Shown: piece by piece, positions 24,966 through 33,140 of the stretch
Position numbering within the stretch: position 1 is the stretch's first letter
How the letters are laid out: each line of letters begins with the position of its first letter
From: Verrucomicrobiia bacterium
GTDB lineage: Bacteria; Verrucomicrobiota; Verrucomicrobiia; JABWAM01
DNA length: 39,438 nt
Direction: 5' to 3'
Assembly (NCBI GenBank): GCA_028687435.1
Contig: JAQUAF010000054.1
Span: 1-39,438, forward strand
Program-made: the position numbers and the translations under genes
The notes under the pieces: model-generated
Told to the model about the DNA's origin: nothing
Databases searched by the model: none
What the model saw: only the letters and a program-made list of their open reading frames with translations

Positions 24966-25688
24966 TCAGGCTGGATGATGATGGATTTGGATCAATTCCG
25001 GCTGAAGGGTTTTGACGCAAAGGGCGATGAGATGTTCGGGGCCGGGGTGGAGGAGACGGAAATGCCAGGCTTCGGGGGTGTCGCCGGGTTGAGGGGGGAA
25101 AGAAACGGTGGCTTTTTCGGGAGATTGAAGGCGGATGGTGAATTGGTCGAGGGGGAGGGAGAGGCCTTTGCCGCGGGCTTTGATATAGGATTCCTTGAGG
25201 GTCCAGTATTGAAAGAAGAGCCGGGGTTGTTGTTCGGAGGGGGCGGCGCGGAGGTCGGCGGCTTCGGTTGGAGAGAAGAAACGTTCGCAAATGTCGAGGA
25301 GGCGGGCCTGGCGGTCGAGGCGTTCGACATCGACGCCGATGGGGCCGCCCCGGCGAATGGCGAGGGCGATGAAGGTGGAGGTGTGGCTGAGGTTGAAATC
25401 CAAATCCGCAGTGTTTTGGCCGGGTGGAAGAAAAGGTTTGCCCCAACTGTTGGGGATAAACCGAAGTTCATCGGGGGGGATGCCGAGGTAATGGGAGAGG
25501 GTTTGTCGCAGCAGGACATGGCTGAGAAGATACAATCGCCGGTCTTTGGCGAAGTGAAAACGTTGCAGCCGGTCTTTTTCCTCGGGAGAAAGGGGGCATC
25601 CGGCCAAGGGGAGGGCATCGGGAGCGGCGGTGATGGCGTCAGGGCCGATGGTCCACAAGTGGATTTCGTGGTTTTGTGGGGGGGGCAT
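24966..25688 (-). CDS. Sfp-type 4'-phosphopantetheinyl transferase
   Basis: The 240-residue protein has all the signature parts of the Sfp/Gsp class: FNLSHT at 98-103, IGVDVERLDR at 117-126 and WTLKESYIKARGKGL at 162-176, giving Asp120, Glu122 and Glu166 for Mg and catalysis. It transfers the phosphopantetheine arm from CoA to a carrier protein, usually of a polyketide or peptide synthase, or a fatty-acid carrier. No synthase is in the window. It lies 32 bases downstream of yhcH and 89 bases upstream of the FHA gene, in the same direction. Confidence 0.92.
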   Translation of the reverse strand: MPPPQNHEIHLWTIGPDAITAAPDALPLAGCPLSPEEKDRLQRFHFAKDRRLYLLSHVLLRQTLSHYLGIPPDELRFIPNSWGKPFLPPGQNTADLDFNLSHTSTFIALAIRRGGPIGVDVERLDRQARLLDICERFFSPTEAADLRAAPSEQQPRLFFQYWTLKESYIKARGKGLSLPLDQFTIRLQSPEKATVSFPPQPGDTPEAWHFRLLHPGPEHLIALCVKTLQPELIQIHHHPA

Positions 25689-25720
25689 GGACAGGGGGGC
25701 AGCCCGGGTTCAGCCGGAAT

Positions 25721-26191
25721 TTAATTGATCAGCAGGTTTGTCCGGACTTTAACCACCGCCTTTTTAACTTTTGAGGGGGCGGAGTGAAGGGCCAGACCGG
25801 GAGCGTGAACATCTTGCGGAAAGAGGATGGCGAATTGCCTGGGAATTAGGTTGATGGCGACAAAGGGGGCGCCTGGGCGGATGAACAGAATGGCATCGCT
25901 TTTTTCGTCGTAAGGTTTGTCGATTTTTAAACCGTCCAAGGGATGACATTCGATTCCATCGGCGCCGAGCAAAGGCATTTGAATGTCCACGTATTGGCGG
26001 TGCGCCTCCAGTTTTGACTGTTCCGGGAGGCGGGTGGTGTAGCTCATGATTTTTGCGTAAATGTCCCGGTCTTGAAGGGGGTATTCCTTTTCCTCGGCGG
26101 AGGGCGTCAAGGAGGTCAGGAAATTAAAGATGGTATCCCAGGCGGGGGTCAAGCGGTATTGGCGCCAGTTTGGCAGGGAGTCGATGATCAT
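25721..26191 (-). CDS. YhcH/YjgK/YiaL family protein (cupin-like)
   Basis: The 156-residue protein matches the DUF386 (YhcH/YjgK/YiaL) cupin-type family: KIMSYTTR, EAHRQYVDIQM, PGAPFVAINLIPRQFAILFPQDVHAPGL. The conserved His and Glu residues (EAHRQYVD; FPQDVHAP) bind metal. Members act in sugar-acid or sialic-acid metabolism and biofilm-related traits. It starts 12 bases after the bioB stop. That neighbour gives no obvious pathway link. Confidence 0.88.
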   Translation of the reverse strand: MIIDSLPNWRQYRLTPAWDTIFNFLTSLTPSAEEKEYPLQDRDIYAKIMSYTTRLPEQSKLEAHRQYVDIQMPLLGADGIECHPLDGLKIDKPYDEKSDAILFIRPGAPFVAINLIPRQFAILFPQDVHAPGLALHSAPSKVKKAVVKVRTNLLIN

Positions 26192-26202
26192 ATTTTTGGG
26201 GA

Positions 26203-27174
26203 TCAGGCTGAAGGTTGAAGACTGTTTTCGGCCTTTCCCAACAGGTCTTCTGGCAGGAGGTCCAGTTCCTGCAGCAGTTTGATGTCTTGATTGGGAGCCT
26301 GGTTGTTGGTGGTGAGGAGCTTTTCGCCGTGGAAGATGGAGTTTGCGCCGGCATAGAAACAGAGGGCTTGGGCTTCGGGGGAAAGTTTCAATCGCCCGGC
26401 TGCCAGACGCACCCGGGCTTGAGGCATGGCGATTCGGGCGGTGGCAATCAGCCGGATCAGTTCAAAGGACGGCACGGGAGGCTGTTTTTCGAGAGGGGTG
26501 CCGGGGATGGGGATCAGGCAGTTGATGGGTACGCTGTCCGGCGGAGGGGTCATGGAGGAGAGGGTTTGCAGCAGGCTGAGCCGGTCGTCAACGCTTTCCC
26601 CCATGCCGATGATGCCTCCGCAGCAAAGCCCGATTCCGGCTTCGCGAATGCGGCGGATGTTTTCCAAACGGTCGCGAAATGAATGGGTGCTGACGATTTT
26701 TGGGAAAAACTCCTCTCCGGTGTCAAGATTGTGATTGTAAACGGTCAGACCTGCTTTTTGGAGTTGTTGGGCTGCGGAGGGGGACAGGACGCCGAGGGTG
26801 ATGCACGCTTCCAAGCCGGTTTCCCGAACCCGCCGCACCATTTCGAGAATGCTGAGGAAACGTGGATCATCCGTGTCGATTCCCCGCCAGGCGGCGCCCA
26901 TGCAAAGCCGGGTGGCGCCTGCGGCTTTTGCCCGGACGGCGGCTGAGACCACTTGTTCCACCGGGATCAGCCCCTCGCGTTTGACGTGGGTGGAATAGCG
27001 GCTGCTTTGGGCGCAGTAGGCGCAATCCTCGCTGCAGCCGCCGGATTTGATGCTCAGAAGGGCGCAAAGTTGAAGGGGTTTGCCTTTCCAGTGGGTTTGG
27101 TGGACTTTTCGCGCCTGCTCCAGCAGGTCGAAAAATGGCTGATGATAGATTGCCTTGAGATGCTCCAGAGTCAT
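26203..27174 (-). CDS. bioB: Biotin synthase
   Basis: The 323-residue radical-SAM enzyme inserts sulfur into dethiobiotin. The Fe-S cysteines C47, C51 and C54 appear in SGGCSEDCAYCAQS, followed by MGAAWRG and YNHNLDTGEEFF; FYAGANSIFHGEKLLTT near the C terminus also fits the family. It is the first gene of a leftward run. No other bio gene is here, so biotin synthesis is completed elsewhere. Biotin is the cofactor of the carboxylase for which accD, 20 kb away, codes. Confidence 0.95.
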   Translation of the reverse strand: MTLEHLKAIYHQPFFDLLEQARKVHQTHWKGKPLQLCALLSIKSGGCSEDCAYCAQSSRYSTHVKREGLIPVEQVVSAAVRAKAAGATRLCMGAAWRGIDTDDPRFLSILEMVRRVRETGLEACITLGVLSPSAAQQLQKAGLTVYNHNLDTGEEFFPKIVSTHSFRDRLENIRRIREAGIGLCCGGIIGMGESVDDRLSLLQTLSSMTPPPDSVPINCLIPIPGTPLEKQPPVPSFELIRLIATARIAMPQARVRLAAGRLKLSPEAQALCFYAGANSIFHGEKLLTTNNQAPNQDIKLLQELDLLPEDLLGKAENSLQPSA

Positions 27175-27298
27175 GAAAGTGGTTTAGCAGGAGATGGCTG
27201 GCTGGGCGAATGATTTTTGGTTGCGAGTATCGGGGAGTCCCTGATTTAGCAGCCTCTTTGCCAATTGAGATTTGCTTTAGTCAAGGTTAAACTTTTAT

Positions 27299-27321
27299 TT
27301 GACATGTGGATACTTTATGAT
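27299..27321 (+). promoter_or_regulatory. Possible promoter elements before the PilZ-like gene
   Basis: A perfect TTGACA (27299-27304) and a good TATGAT (27316-27321) lie in an AT-rich stretch, but they are only 11 bases apart, too close to act together with sigma70. One of them probably belongs to another hexamer. The AT-rich region itself is clearly unlike the coding DNA. Confidence 0.25.
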
Positions 27322-27365
27322 AGGCTTTGCTGTTAGTAAATTTCAACACGAGAGAGGAAAAAAAT

Positions 27366-27698
27366 ATGAAGGCTGGCAAGCAGGAGACGCAGAAGTTCGA
27401 TTCAGTCTTGGTGCATTTTAACGAAGATAAAGTCAAATTTAGTCCTGACCAGTTTAAAGTGTCGCATCCGATGGTAACGGTTCCAAGTGCGTGGCCCTTC
27501 AAACGGTTGAAAGAAATTGGGGTTGACATGGAAGTTCCCATCTCAAGGAAGTCCAGTCAGGAAATCAAGTGTCGTGGTATTGTTGTGGATTGCCGGCCTC
27601 TTAAGAAGAAAAAGGGGCACTACCACGTGGATGTATTGCTGACGGATGTTCCGAAGCAGGCGACAGCGTGTTTGGCGGTTAATAAAAGGCGTGTGTAA
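27366..27698 (+). CDS. Small PilZ-like protein
   Basis: The 110-residue protein starts at ATG 27366, eight bases after AGAGAGG at 27351-27357. A small beta domain is visible with VDMEVPISRKSSQEIKCRG and YHVDVLLTDVP, the outline of PilZ-like barrels that follow sequences of the form xxxCxGVVV. The RxxxR half of a c-di-GMP site is not evident, so it may not bind the nucleotide. Its place directly before a pilus locus makes a regulatory role in pilus assembly plausible (inference). Confidence 0.55.
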   Translation: MKAGKQETQKFDSVLVHFNEDKVKFSPDQFKVSHPMVTVPSAWPFKRLKEIGVDMEVPISRKSSQEIKCRGIVVDCRPLKKKKGHYHVDVLLTDVPKQATACLAVNKRRV

Positions 27699-27822
27699 AA
27701 TCTGGATTTTTTGCAGGGTTCAATGCGAGAATAAATTCCCGTTACGAAGGATCTGCTCCAGTGTCTGGGCGGGTGACAGCCGGGTGGGTGAGTGTCTGGT
27801 TCAGTATTGTTGAATATTTATC

Positions 27823-27853
27823 TTGACAACACATTGAATGTCTTTTTTATGGA
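27823..27853 (+). promoter_or_regulatory. Possible promoter of the pilin genes
   Basis: TTGACA (27823-27828) and TATGGA (27848-27853) are 19 bases apart in an AT-rich stretch, 65 bases before the ATG at 27918. A small TGTTG / CAACA inverted repeat (27808-27812, 27827-27831) overlaps the -35 box. A second TTGACA at 27877 is too close to the start to serve. Confidence 0.3.
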
Positions 27854-27917
27854 ATGAGTTGGGTCTGAAACTCGCGTTGACATGGCAGAACTTTCATTGT
27901 TTATTGGTGTTGTAAAC

Positions 27918-28079
27918 ATGAGACCGGTGCACAGGAGACGAGGTGGGCAGGCCATGGCAGAGACGTTGGTGGTTGCCGCTGTCGTTGTACTGGTGCTTTT
28001 GACGTTCGGCGAGGTGTTCCAGATATTTTTGGATTATGCTTACCGGACCTTGCAGTTGATTGCCATGCCATATCCTTGA
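27918..28079 (+). CDS. Tiny Flp/TadE-like pilin
   Basis: The 53-residue protein has a basic leader then GGQAMAETLVVAAVVVLVLLTFGE: Gly before the cut, Glu near position +5 and one hydrophobic helix, the pattern of Flp-type prepilins. It lies 40 bases before the larger Flp-like pilin. It may be a second pilin or a minor subunit. An ATG at 27882 would add 12 residues but has no Shine-Dalgarno. Confidence 0.6.
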   Translation: MRPVHRRRGGQAMAETLVVAAVVVLVLLTFGEVFQIFLDYAYRTLQLIAMPYP

Positions 28080-28119
28080 CTCTTTGAGGAAAAGATATGA
28101 CATTAAAAAGGGAGAAAGT

Positions 28120-28374
28120 ATGAAAAAAATTCAAAAAAAGACGGGTGCTCAGGCCATGGCTGAATACATCATTATTGTGGCGGTGGTTGCCCTTGCCGCC
28201 TTGGCGGTGTTTGGATTGTTTGGCGACACCATTCGGGCGAAGATGAGCGGCATCATTGCCGCGTTTGGCGGAGAGGCCACGGGGACGGACACTTCGACAG
28301 CGGGTGAGGATGTCGGCGCCGGCACATCCGCAGCCAAGTTGAAGAGTCTTGATAAAGACGGCAATAATAACTGA
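28120..28374 (+). CDS. flp: Flp-type major pilin
   Basis: The 84-residue protein has MKKIQKKTG|AQAMAEYIIIVAVVA: a basic leader, Gly at the prepilin peptidase site and the Glu-Tyr pair of the Flp class, then one membrane helix. The tail of about 40 residues is Gly/Thr/Ser-rich and ends in DKDGNNN. GGGAG at 28109-28113 is a well-placed Shine-Dalgarno. The Flp pilin polymerises into the Tad pilus used for tight adherence. Confidence 0.8.
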   Translation: MKKIQKKTGAQAMAEYIIIVAVVALAALAVFGLFGDTIRAKMSGIIAAFGGEATGTDTSTAGEDVGAGTSAAKLKSLDKDGNNN

Positions 28375-28381
28375 TCTGAGC

Positions 28382-28969
28382 ATGAAAGATTCCCGCAGGC
28401 TGATTTGCCGCGGGCTGCGTTCTGTTGTGCCATGGCGCCGCCGGCTGGCCGGCCAATCGATGGTGGAGTCCGCCATGGCGTTGGTGTTGGTGTCTTTCAT
28501 TTTGTTTGGCATGATGCAGGTGTTGTTAAAGCTCAATGCCGAACAGATTCAGCAGTGGGCGGCTTATGCGGCGGCCCGCGGACGGGTGGTGGGTTTTAAT
28601 GATTCAGTGATCGAAAAGAACTGGTTGATTGGCAACATTATCAATTCAGGCCGCATGCTGGCGCCGTCGGGCGGTCTGACTCCCATTGCCCAGGCTTCCA
28701 CCGAGCAGTATGCCATTCCCTTGTTTTTGCAGAAGCCCCATGGCGCCCATGAATTGTTTCCCCAGCTCAATTACGAATCGTGGGAGTCTTTGCCGTCTTT
28801 TTCCGGGGCAACGATATCAGACCAGTTTGATGCCACTCCCAAACAAAGTTTTCCGCTGGTCATCGCCCAGTTGATTCCTTTGATTGAGGGCGCGTTTGGG
28901 ACCACCAATGCCACCTTGCAAACCACGGTGTCCATGGAGAATCATTTTCCATTCTACATGGATTATTGA
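28382..28969 (+). CDS. TadE-like pseudopilin
   Basis: The 195-residue protein shows a leader rich in Arg, then GQSMVESAMALVLVSFILFGMMQ, the TadE signature with Gly and Glu after a basic stretch. The rest is extracytoplasmic, with a QWAAYAAARGRVVGF helix following the membrane part. It starts seven bases after the Flp gene. TadE-like proteins are minor components of Tad pili. The family is assigned by this N terminus only. Confidence 0.65.
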   Translation: MKDSRRLICRGLRSVVPWRRRLAGQSMVESAMALVLVSFILFGMMQVLLKLNAEQIQQWAAYAAARGRVVGFNDSVIEKNWLIGNIINSGRMLAPSGGLTPIAQASTEQYAIPLFLQKPHGAHELFPQLNYESWESLPSFSGATISDQFDATPKQSFPLVIAQLIPLIEGAFGTTNATLQTTVSMENHFPFYMDY

Positions 28970-28992
28970 CGAATCTTTGCCGGTGCAAGGCA

Positions 28993-30633
28993 ATGCCTTG
29001 CAATAAAAAATTGAAAATTCAAAATTCAAAATTGCGGGCAAAAGCGGGGGGGCGGCGTTTTCGAAGCCGGAGCGGACAGACGCTGCTTTATATGGCCAGC
29101 GCCCTGGCGCTGTTGACGGTGATGGGGCTGTGGCTGGTGGATTCCAACACCACGATTGTCAACCGCATCCGGGTCCAGAATGCGGCGGACAGTTCCGCGC
29201 TGGCCGCGGCCCAATGGCAGGCGCGGTCGCTCAACGCAATCGGGGAGATCAATCTGATCAAGGCCATCAACAACTTGCTGGATAATCCTCCCCCTGGCAG
29301 TGTGCAGACCCAACTGACCGGTGATGCGGATGAAGATTACTATACGATTCAGAACGCATTGGATCTTCTTCAAGTTCAGATCACCTACGAGGGGCCGATT
29401 CTGGCGATGTTGGCGGCGCAGCAGGCCGCCAAGAACAACGGGATGGCCGACAATGCCACTTACACCCAGGATATCATCAGTCGCTCGGTTTTTGTGGCGG
29501 CAAACCCCGATCTTTTCACCATATATGCGACCGGCACGGATGGGGTTTATCCTTGGAATGATGGGCTGAACTGGGGGGAGAAATATGCCCAGATGCTCAA
29601 TTATGTGGCGGACCAGGGGGTGGCGGTCAAGAATGGCAGCACCCGTTACACCCAGGCCAGCTACAACGCCAGTTCCCAGGCGCAGGCGTGGCTTCTCAAT
29701 GTTTTCTTTTATTATGGCGTTGCCAATCGTGACTGGTGTTATGTGAAGGAACTGCTCACCGGGTCGAATCCCTATCAGGATTACAGTTATTGGGGGAAGG
29801 TGGAGGTGGTCATGCCGAACAGCATTGGCTGCGAATTTTTCCCGCTGGGGGTGAATCTTTACACGCCTTACACCATGACCAACCTGGTGGGCAGCGCGCG
29901 TTTGGACCAGGTGAAAACCGCCATGACCACGGAACTGACCAGGCGCGATCTCAACCTTGTGTCCGGGTGGCCCATGCCCTCCCGCAACATCAACTGGGCG
30001 CTTCTTGATCCCACCTACTGGACCAGTTGGGAAAGGGCTGAGCAGTATAAAGTGTCGTTGCTGGCAGGCATCAAGCCGGTTTATCATACATCGGGTTGCG
30101 ATGCGGTCACCATTGCGTCCATGGACAGCAATCTGACCCTTGGCCTGACCAATCGCAGTCCGAGCTGGACTTCCTGGCTGGTGGGGGAGGACAACCAGAA
30201 AAATGTGTCGGACAGTGTGGCGCGGTTGGAGGCCTCCTCGGCAGTCACGGCCCGGGCTGTTGCCGCGGCCAAGCCCTTTGGGTATCTGGCCGATTGCACG
30301 GAGGCGGTTCATGCCTATCGAATTGTGCTGCCGGTGTTCACCGATGTGAGGCTCATTCCCGTGGCGCTTAGTTCGGGGTGGGATGCCATCTATCCCGGCT
30401 GGGAAACGCACAAGATGCATCACGTTCCGCCGTATTCCGAAAAGGGGCTCGACGGGTTGGTGGATGGTTGTTTCTTCTGTCTGCAACTCAAAACATGGGA
30501 GGATCCTTCTTTCCGTCAGGAAGGCATCGACTGGTTGACGGAGGTGGATCCAAAGACCGGCGCATTGGTCCATGAATGCCTCGATCCGCAGCCCGGACCC
30601 GGTTCAATAGGAGGATTGCCTTTTGCGCACTAA
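28993..30633 (+). CDS. TadG-like pilus assembly protein
   Basis: 546 residues from ATG 28993. A basic leader precedes RSGQTLLYMASALALLTVMGLWLVD, the TadG/TadE N-terminal pattern. The segment NRIRVQNAADSSALAAAQWQA matches the conserved AADxAALAA motif of Flp pilus proteins TadG, and a long extracytoplasmic region follows. The start lies in a perfect GCAAGGCA-A-TGCCTTGC palindrome (28985-29001) and the first codons run through repeated AAAATTCAAAATT words, so the true start may be slightly different. It is followed closely by the third pseudopilin. Confidence 0.65.
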   Translation: MPCNKKLKIQNSKLRAKAGGRRFRSRSGQTLLYMASALALLTVMGLWLVDSNTTIVNRIRVQNAADSSALAAAQWQARSLNAIGEINLIKAINNLLDNPPPGSVQTQLTGDADEDYYTIQNALDLLQVQITYEGPILAMLAAQQAAKNNGMADNATYTQDIISRSVFVAANPDLFTIYATGTDGVYPWNDGLNWGEKYAQMLNYVADQGVAVKNGSTRYTQASYNASSQAQAWLLNVFFYYGVANRDWCYVKELLTGSNPYQDYSYWGKVEVVMPNSIGCEFFPLGVNLYTPYTMTNLVGSARLDQVKTAMTTELTRRDLNLVSGWPMPSRNINWALLDPTYWTSWERAEQYKVSLLAGIKPVYHTSGCDAVTIASMDSNLTLGLTNRSPSWTSWLVGEDNQKNVSDSVARLEASSAVTARAVAAAKPFGYLADCTEAVHAYRIVLPVFTDVRLIPVALSSGWDAIYPGWETHKMHHVPPYSEKGLDGLVDGCFFCLQLKTWEDPSFRQEGIDWLTEVDPKTGALVHECLDPQPGPGSIGGLPFAH

Positions 30634-31156
30634 GCCGATGAAAAAAAAGACGATACATGGACGCGCGGCGTGGAAGAGGTTTGGCTCCCGCAGCGGGCAG
30701 GCGTTGTCGGAGGTTGTGGCCGGGTCGATTGCTCTTGCGCTGGTTTTTTTGGGGGTGTTGTTTCTGTCGGACCTTTCCCGCGCCCGTCTGCAAGCCATTC
30801 TTGCCTCGCGTCCCGAGGCGGGATTGGCCGCCCTTTCCGGCATGAGCGTGGGGTCGCCTGTTTATTATGGTTCGGCGGGTTCCGTGGAGCAGCTTTGCGA
30901 TGATGTGCTTTCCGTGTCCCAGACGCCGGTGGACTACAGCCTTTACACGGCGCCATCCTACAATTACATGCAGGAAAACCTTGTTGAACCGCTTTATGCC
31001 GCCGGCAATACGATGGTGAGCACTCTTGGGTTGTCCGTCAGCGAAAAGACCTGTTATGTGACCAACAACCAGTTTCTTGTCGACATGAAGGTTGGCGCCT
31101 CCAAAATACCGGTGACCCAGAAGACCTGCATGCCGTTGATGAAAAGTTTCCCATGA
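30623..31156 (+). CDS. Third TadE/pseudopilin-like protein
   Basis: 177 residues if TTG 30623 starts the gene. The AGGAGG at 30609-30614 lies 8 bases before it, deciding for TTG against the ATG at 30638. A basic leader is followed by GSRSGQALSEVVAGSIALALVFLGVLF, the pilin-like Gly, Glu and helix, then an outer domain with several Cys (VEQLCDD, KTCYVTNN, QKTCMPL). The start overlaps the preceding TadG-like gene. The next gene overlaps its stop in ATGA. Confidence 0.6.
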   Translation: MRTKPMKKKTIHGRAAWKRFGSRSGQALSEVVAGSIALALVFLGVLFLSDLSRARLQAILASRPEAGLAALSGMSVGSPVYYGSAGSVEQLCDDVLSVSQTPVDYSLYTAPSYNYMQENLVEPLYAAGNTMVSTLGLSVSEKTCYVTNNQFLVDMKVGASKIPVTQKTCMPLMKSFP

Positions 31157-31878
31157 CCCGCCAACCGATTTTTGTTTGTCTGCTGATTTTTTTTTCAACG
31201 CAAATTCCCCTGCCCGCTCCGGTTTTCACCACCCGCAGCCGCAGTTCGATCCGGCTTGACGTTCCTTCCTCGTACCATGCCAGGGCGGTTTACAGCGGAC
31301 GCTTTCTCATCAATGGCCAGCCGGCGGACATGCGGGTGATCGCCGGCGATCTTCCGGTGGGTGAAACCGTCCAGTTGCTCAAGGGGGCGCTGGGCGGCAA
31401 GGGGTTGAAGTGCGAGATTTCCGGACAGACTGCGACGGGGCGTTTGACGGAGGGGCAGGATGAGAAACGGTTTTTGATCGCTTCCCTGGGGGGGCTCGAC
31501 AACTGTCTGCTTTTTTTGCTGGAAGGAAAAAGCGGCGCCTTTGTCCGTTCCCGTCCGGATATTCCATGGCCGGCGGTCCTGCCTGTTTTGGACCCCCAGC
31601 AGGTTCCCAAGCTGGTGGTGGAACATCTCGACAACCGGTTTATTTTTGCGTCGGTGTTGGTTCCCGGGAACCGGACGGCGGCCATTCTTGAGAGTTGCCA
31701 GCAGCAGCTTCAGGCGGCGGGATGGGAGGCCGTGCTGATGAAAAACAGCCTGCCGGGAGATCTTTTTGGCTCCGGCAGTTCGGTGATGGGCGGGCGGCAG
31801 CGGATTTGCTGGATGGATGCCCATCCTGTGGCGGGGGGCAACCAGACGCAGGTGACGATTGTTTGCCGCACCGAATGA
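31153..31878 (+). CDS. Secreted protein of unknown type in the Tad locus
   Basis: The 241-residue protein has an export signal (FVCLLIFFSTQIPLPAP, residues 7-23) and no other membrane helix. I do not recognise the family. Middle segments such as VVEHLDNRFIFASVLVPGN and a C-terminal half ending QTQVTIVCRTE may form an alpha/beta domain. It overlaps the preceding pseudopilin gene by four bases (ATGA), so it is part of the pilus operon and may help assemble or present subunits outside the membrane (inference). Confidence 0.55.
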   Translation: MTRQPIFVCLLIFFSTQIPLPAPVFTTRSRSSIRLDVPSSYHARAVYSGRFLINGQPADMRVIAGDLPVGETVQLLKGALGGKGLKCEISGQTATGRLTEGQDEKRFLIASLGGLDNCLLFLLEGKSGAFVRSRPDIPWPAVLPVLDPQQVPKLVVEHLDNRFIFASVLVPGNRTAAILESCQQQLQAAGWEAVLMKNSLPGDLFGSGSSVMGGRQRICWMDAHPVAGGNQTQVTIVCRTE

Positions 31879-31930
31879 AGACGCGCCGGGCATCGAGCGG
31901 CGCCGTTCCTTGGGAACGGCTAAATTCATG

Positions 31931-31986
31931 TTTAGGAAATTCAAAGTTTGGCGAAAAAGGCGGTGCGGGAGCCCCGCCCTCCATTT
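31931..31986 (+). repeat. Dispersed palindromic repeat, second copy
   Basis: These 56 bases match 10662-10717 with three mismatches. The GC-rich arm is at 31959-31982, but the second arm is lost and replaced by a short CCCTCCATTT / AAATGATGGAGGG palindrome. It marks the start of the 450-bp non-coding gap between the pilin genes and cpaB. Confidence 0.65.
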
Positions 31987-32169
31987 GTCGCGAAATGATG
32001 GAGGGCCGGCCACGTGAAACGTGGTGAACCTCCCGGCCTGTCCCGCCGTAGTCCGATGAGAGACGAAGGCGGAACGGCTTCGGGCGGTCGTATCCCGCCT
32101 TTGAGTGATTGTTTCTGCGTCGTGCGCTTGTCTTGCCGAAGCGCTTGGGCGAAGGCGGATCGAGCAGTT

Positions 32170-32229
32170 GCCGGGCCTTGGGCCCGGCTTAATTTAATAT
32201 TTCTGGCTTTGCATCCCGGGGGGCAAAGC
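32170..32229. terminator. Two hairpins in the 450-bp gap before cpaB
   Basis: GCCGGGCC-TTG-GGCCCGGC (32170-32188) is an 8-bp GC stem followed by TTAATTTAATATTT on the plus strand, a good intrinsic terminator for the pilin operon. GCTTTGC (32206-32212) pairs with GCAAAGC (32223-32229) just after. The rest of 31879-32327 has no credible gene; a short frame at 32014-32247 is repeat-derived. The 32100 area resembles 10765-10790 (TTTCTGCGTCGTGC). Confidence 0.55.
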
Positions 32230-32327
32230 GTTATGAAATGGGGATGAGGCGAACGGAACATCCGCCGGCAAAAACAACCGACCGCTGGAGGCTGGCGGAC
32301 TGGGCGCCTTTTTGAAACGGATTCAGC

Positions 32328-33125
32328 ATGAAAGAAAAACTCATTCTTTTTCTGGCCATTGTCTGTGGCATTCTGGCGATGGTCTTCAATAAACTTTATC
32401 TCGATGGCAAGCTGAGGGATTTGAACAGGCGGTTTGAAATGGAGTGGGTGGTGGCGGCTTCCAAGGATCTGGCCAGCGGCACGGTGTTGACGGAGGATAT
32501 GGTTGCCAAGACCCTCATTCCCCGGCGGGCCACTTCCGGGTGTGTCAAACCCGCGCAGCTCAATGCGGTGCTGGGACAGAAATTGCGCGCCAGCGTTCCC
32601 TTCAACACCCCCCTCATGTGGTCGTGCCTGGCTGATCGCGATCAGCGCGGCGGCGGCCTTGCCAATATGGTGAGGGAAGGTGACCGGGCGGTTTCCATTC
32701 CAGTGGATGTCACCTCGTCGGTCACAGGTTTGGTGGAACCCAATGATCATGTGGATATTCTTGGCACATTCACCTTTCCCTCCACGAAAGGCGATTCCCA
32801 ACTGGACACGGTGACGCTGACGATTCTGCAAAATGTGACCGTGCTGGCCACGGGAAAACAAACCTCCGCATCCTCGAGCGCGGCCATGATGTCCGGCCAG
32901 CAACGCGGGGGCGCCTATTCCACTGTCACCCTGCTGGTAACCCCCAAGGAGGCGGAAATGCTGGTTTTTGCCATGCAGAAGGGACGCCTGACCCTGACCC
33001 TGAGAAGCCCATCGGATGTGAGTTCGGCTCGCGACCTGACCAACATCAATTTCAATTATCTTGAAAGGAAGGTCGGCGAATTCAATGAGAACAGGCAGGA
33101 ACGTTTGCGCGGCGCCAACCGTTGA
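32328..33125 (+). CDS. cpaB: CpaB/RcpC, Flp pilus assembly protein
   Basis: The 265-residue protein begins with a membrane helix (LILFLAIVCGILAMVF). A SAF domain follows (EWVVAASKDLASGTVLTEDM, RRATSGCVK) and then the RcpC domain with VREGDRAVSIPVDVTSSVTGLVEPNDHVDILGTF. CpaB works in the periplasm with the secretin and modifies or guides pilin passage. It is the first gene of the second half of the Tad locus. The secretin gene cpaC/rcpA, which normally comes next, is missing. Confidence 0.88.
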   Translation: MKEKLILFLAIVCGILAMVFNKLYLDGKLRDLNRRFEMEWVVAASKDLASGTVLTEDMVAKTLIPRRATSGCVKPAQLNAVLGQKLRASVPFNTPLMWSCLADRDQRGGGLANMVREGDRAVSIPVDVTSSVTGLVEPNDHVDILGTFTFPSTKGDSQLDTVTLTILQNVTVLATGKQTSASSSAAMMSGQQRGGAYSTVTLLVTPKEAEMLVFAMQKGRLTLTLRSPSDVSSARDLTNINFNYLERKVGEFNENRQERLRGANR

Positions 33126-33140
33126 TCCGGAGAATCTGTC

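Noticed and set aside
29026..30573. A 515-aa minus-strand frame opposite the TadG-like gene
   Set aside because: The plus strand has the pilin-type N terminus and the AADSSALAAA motif; the other strand has nothing recognisable.
32014..32247. A 77-aa frame in the gap before cpaB
   Set aside because: It overlaps hairpins and repeat words and lacks a ribosome site.
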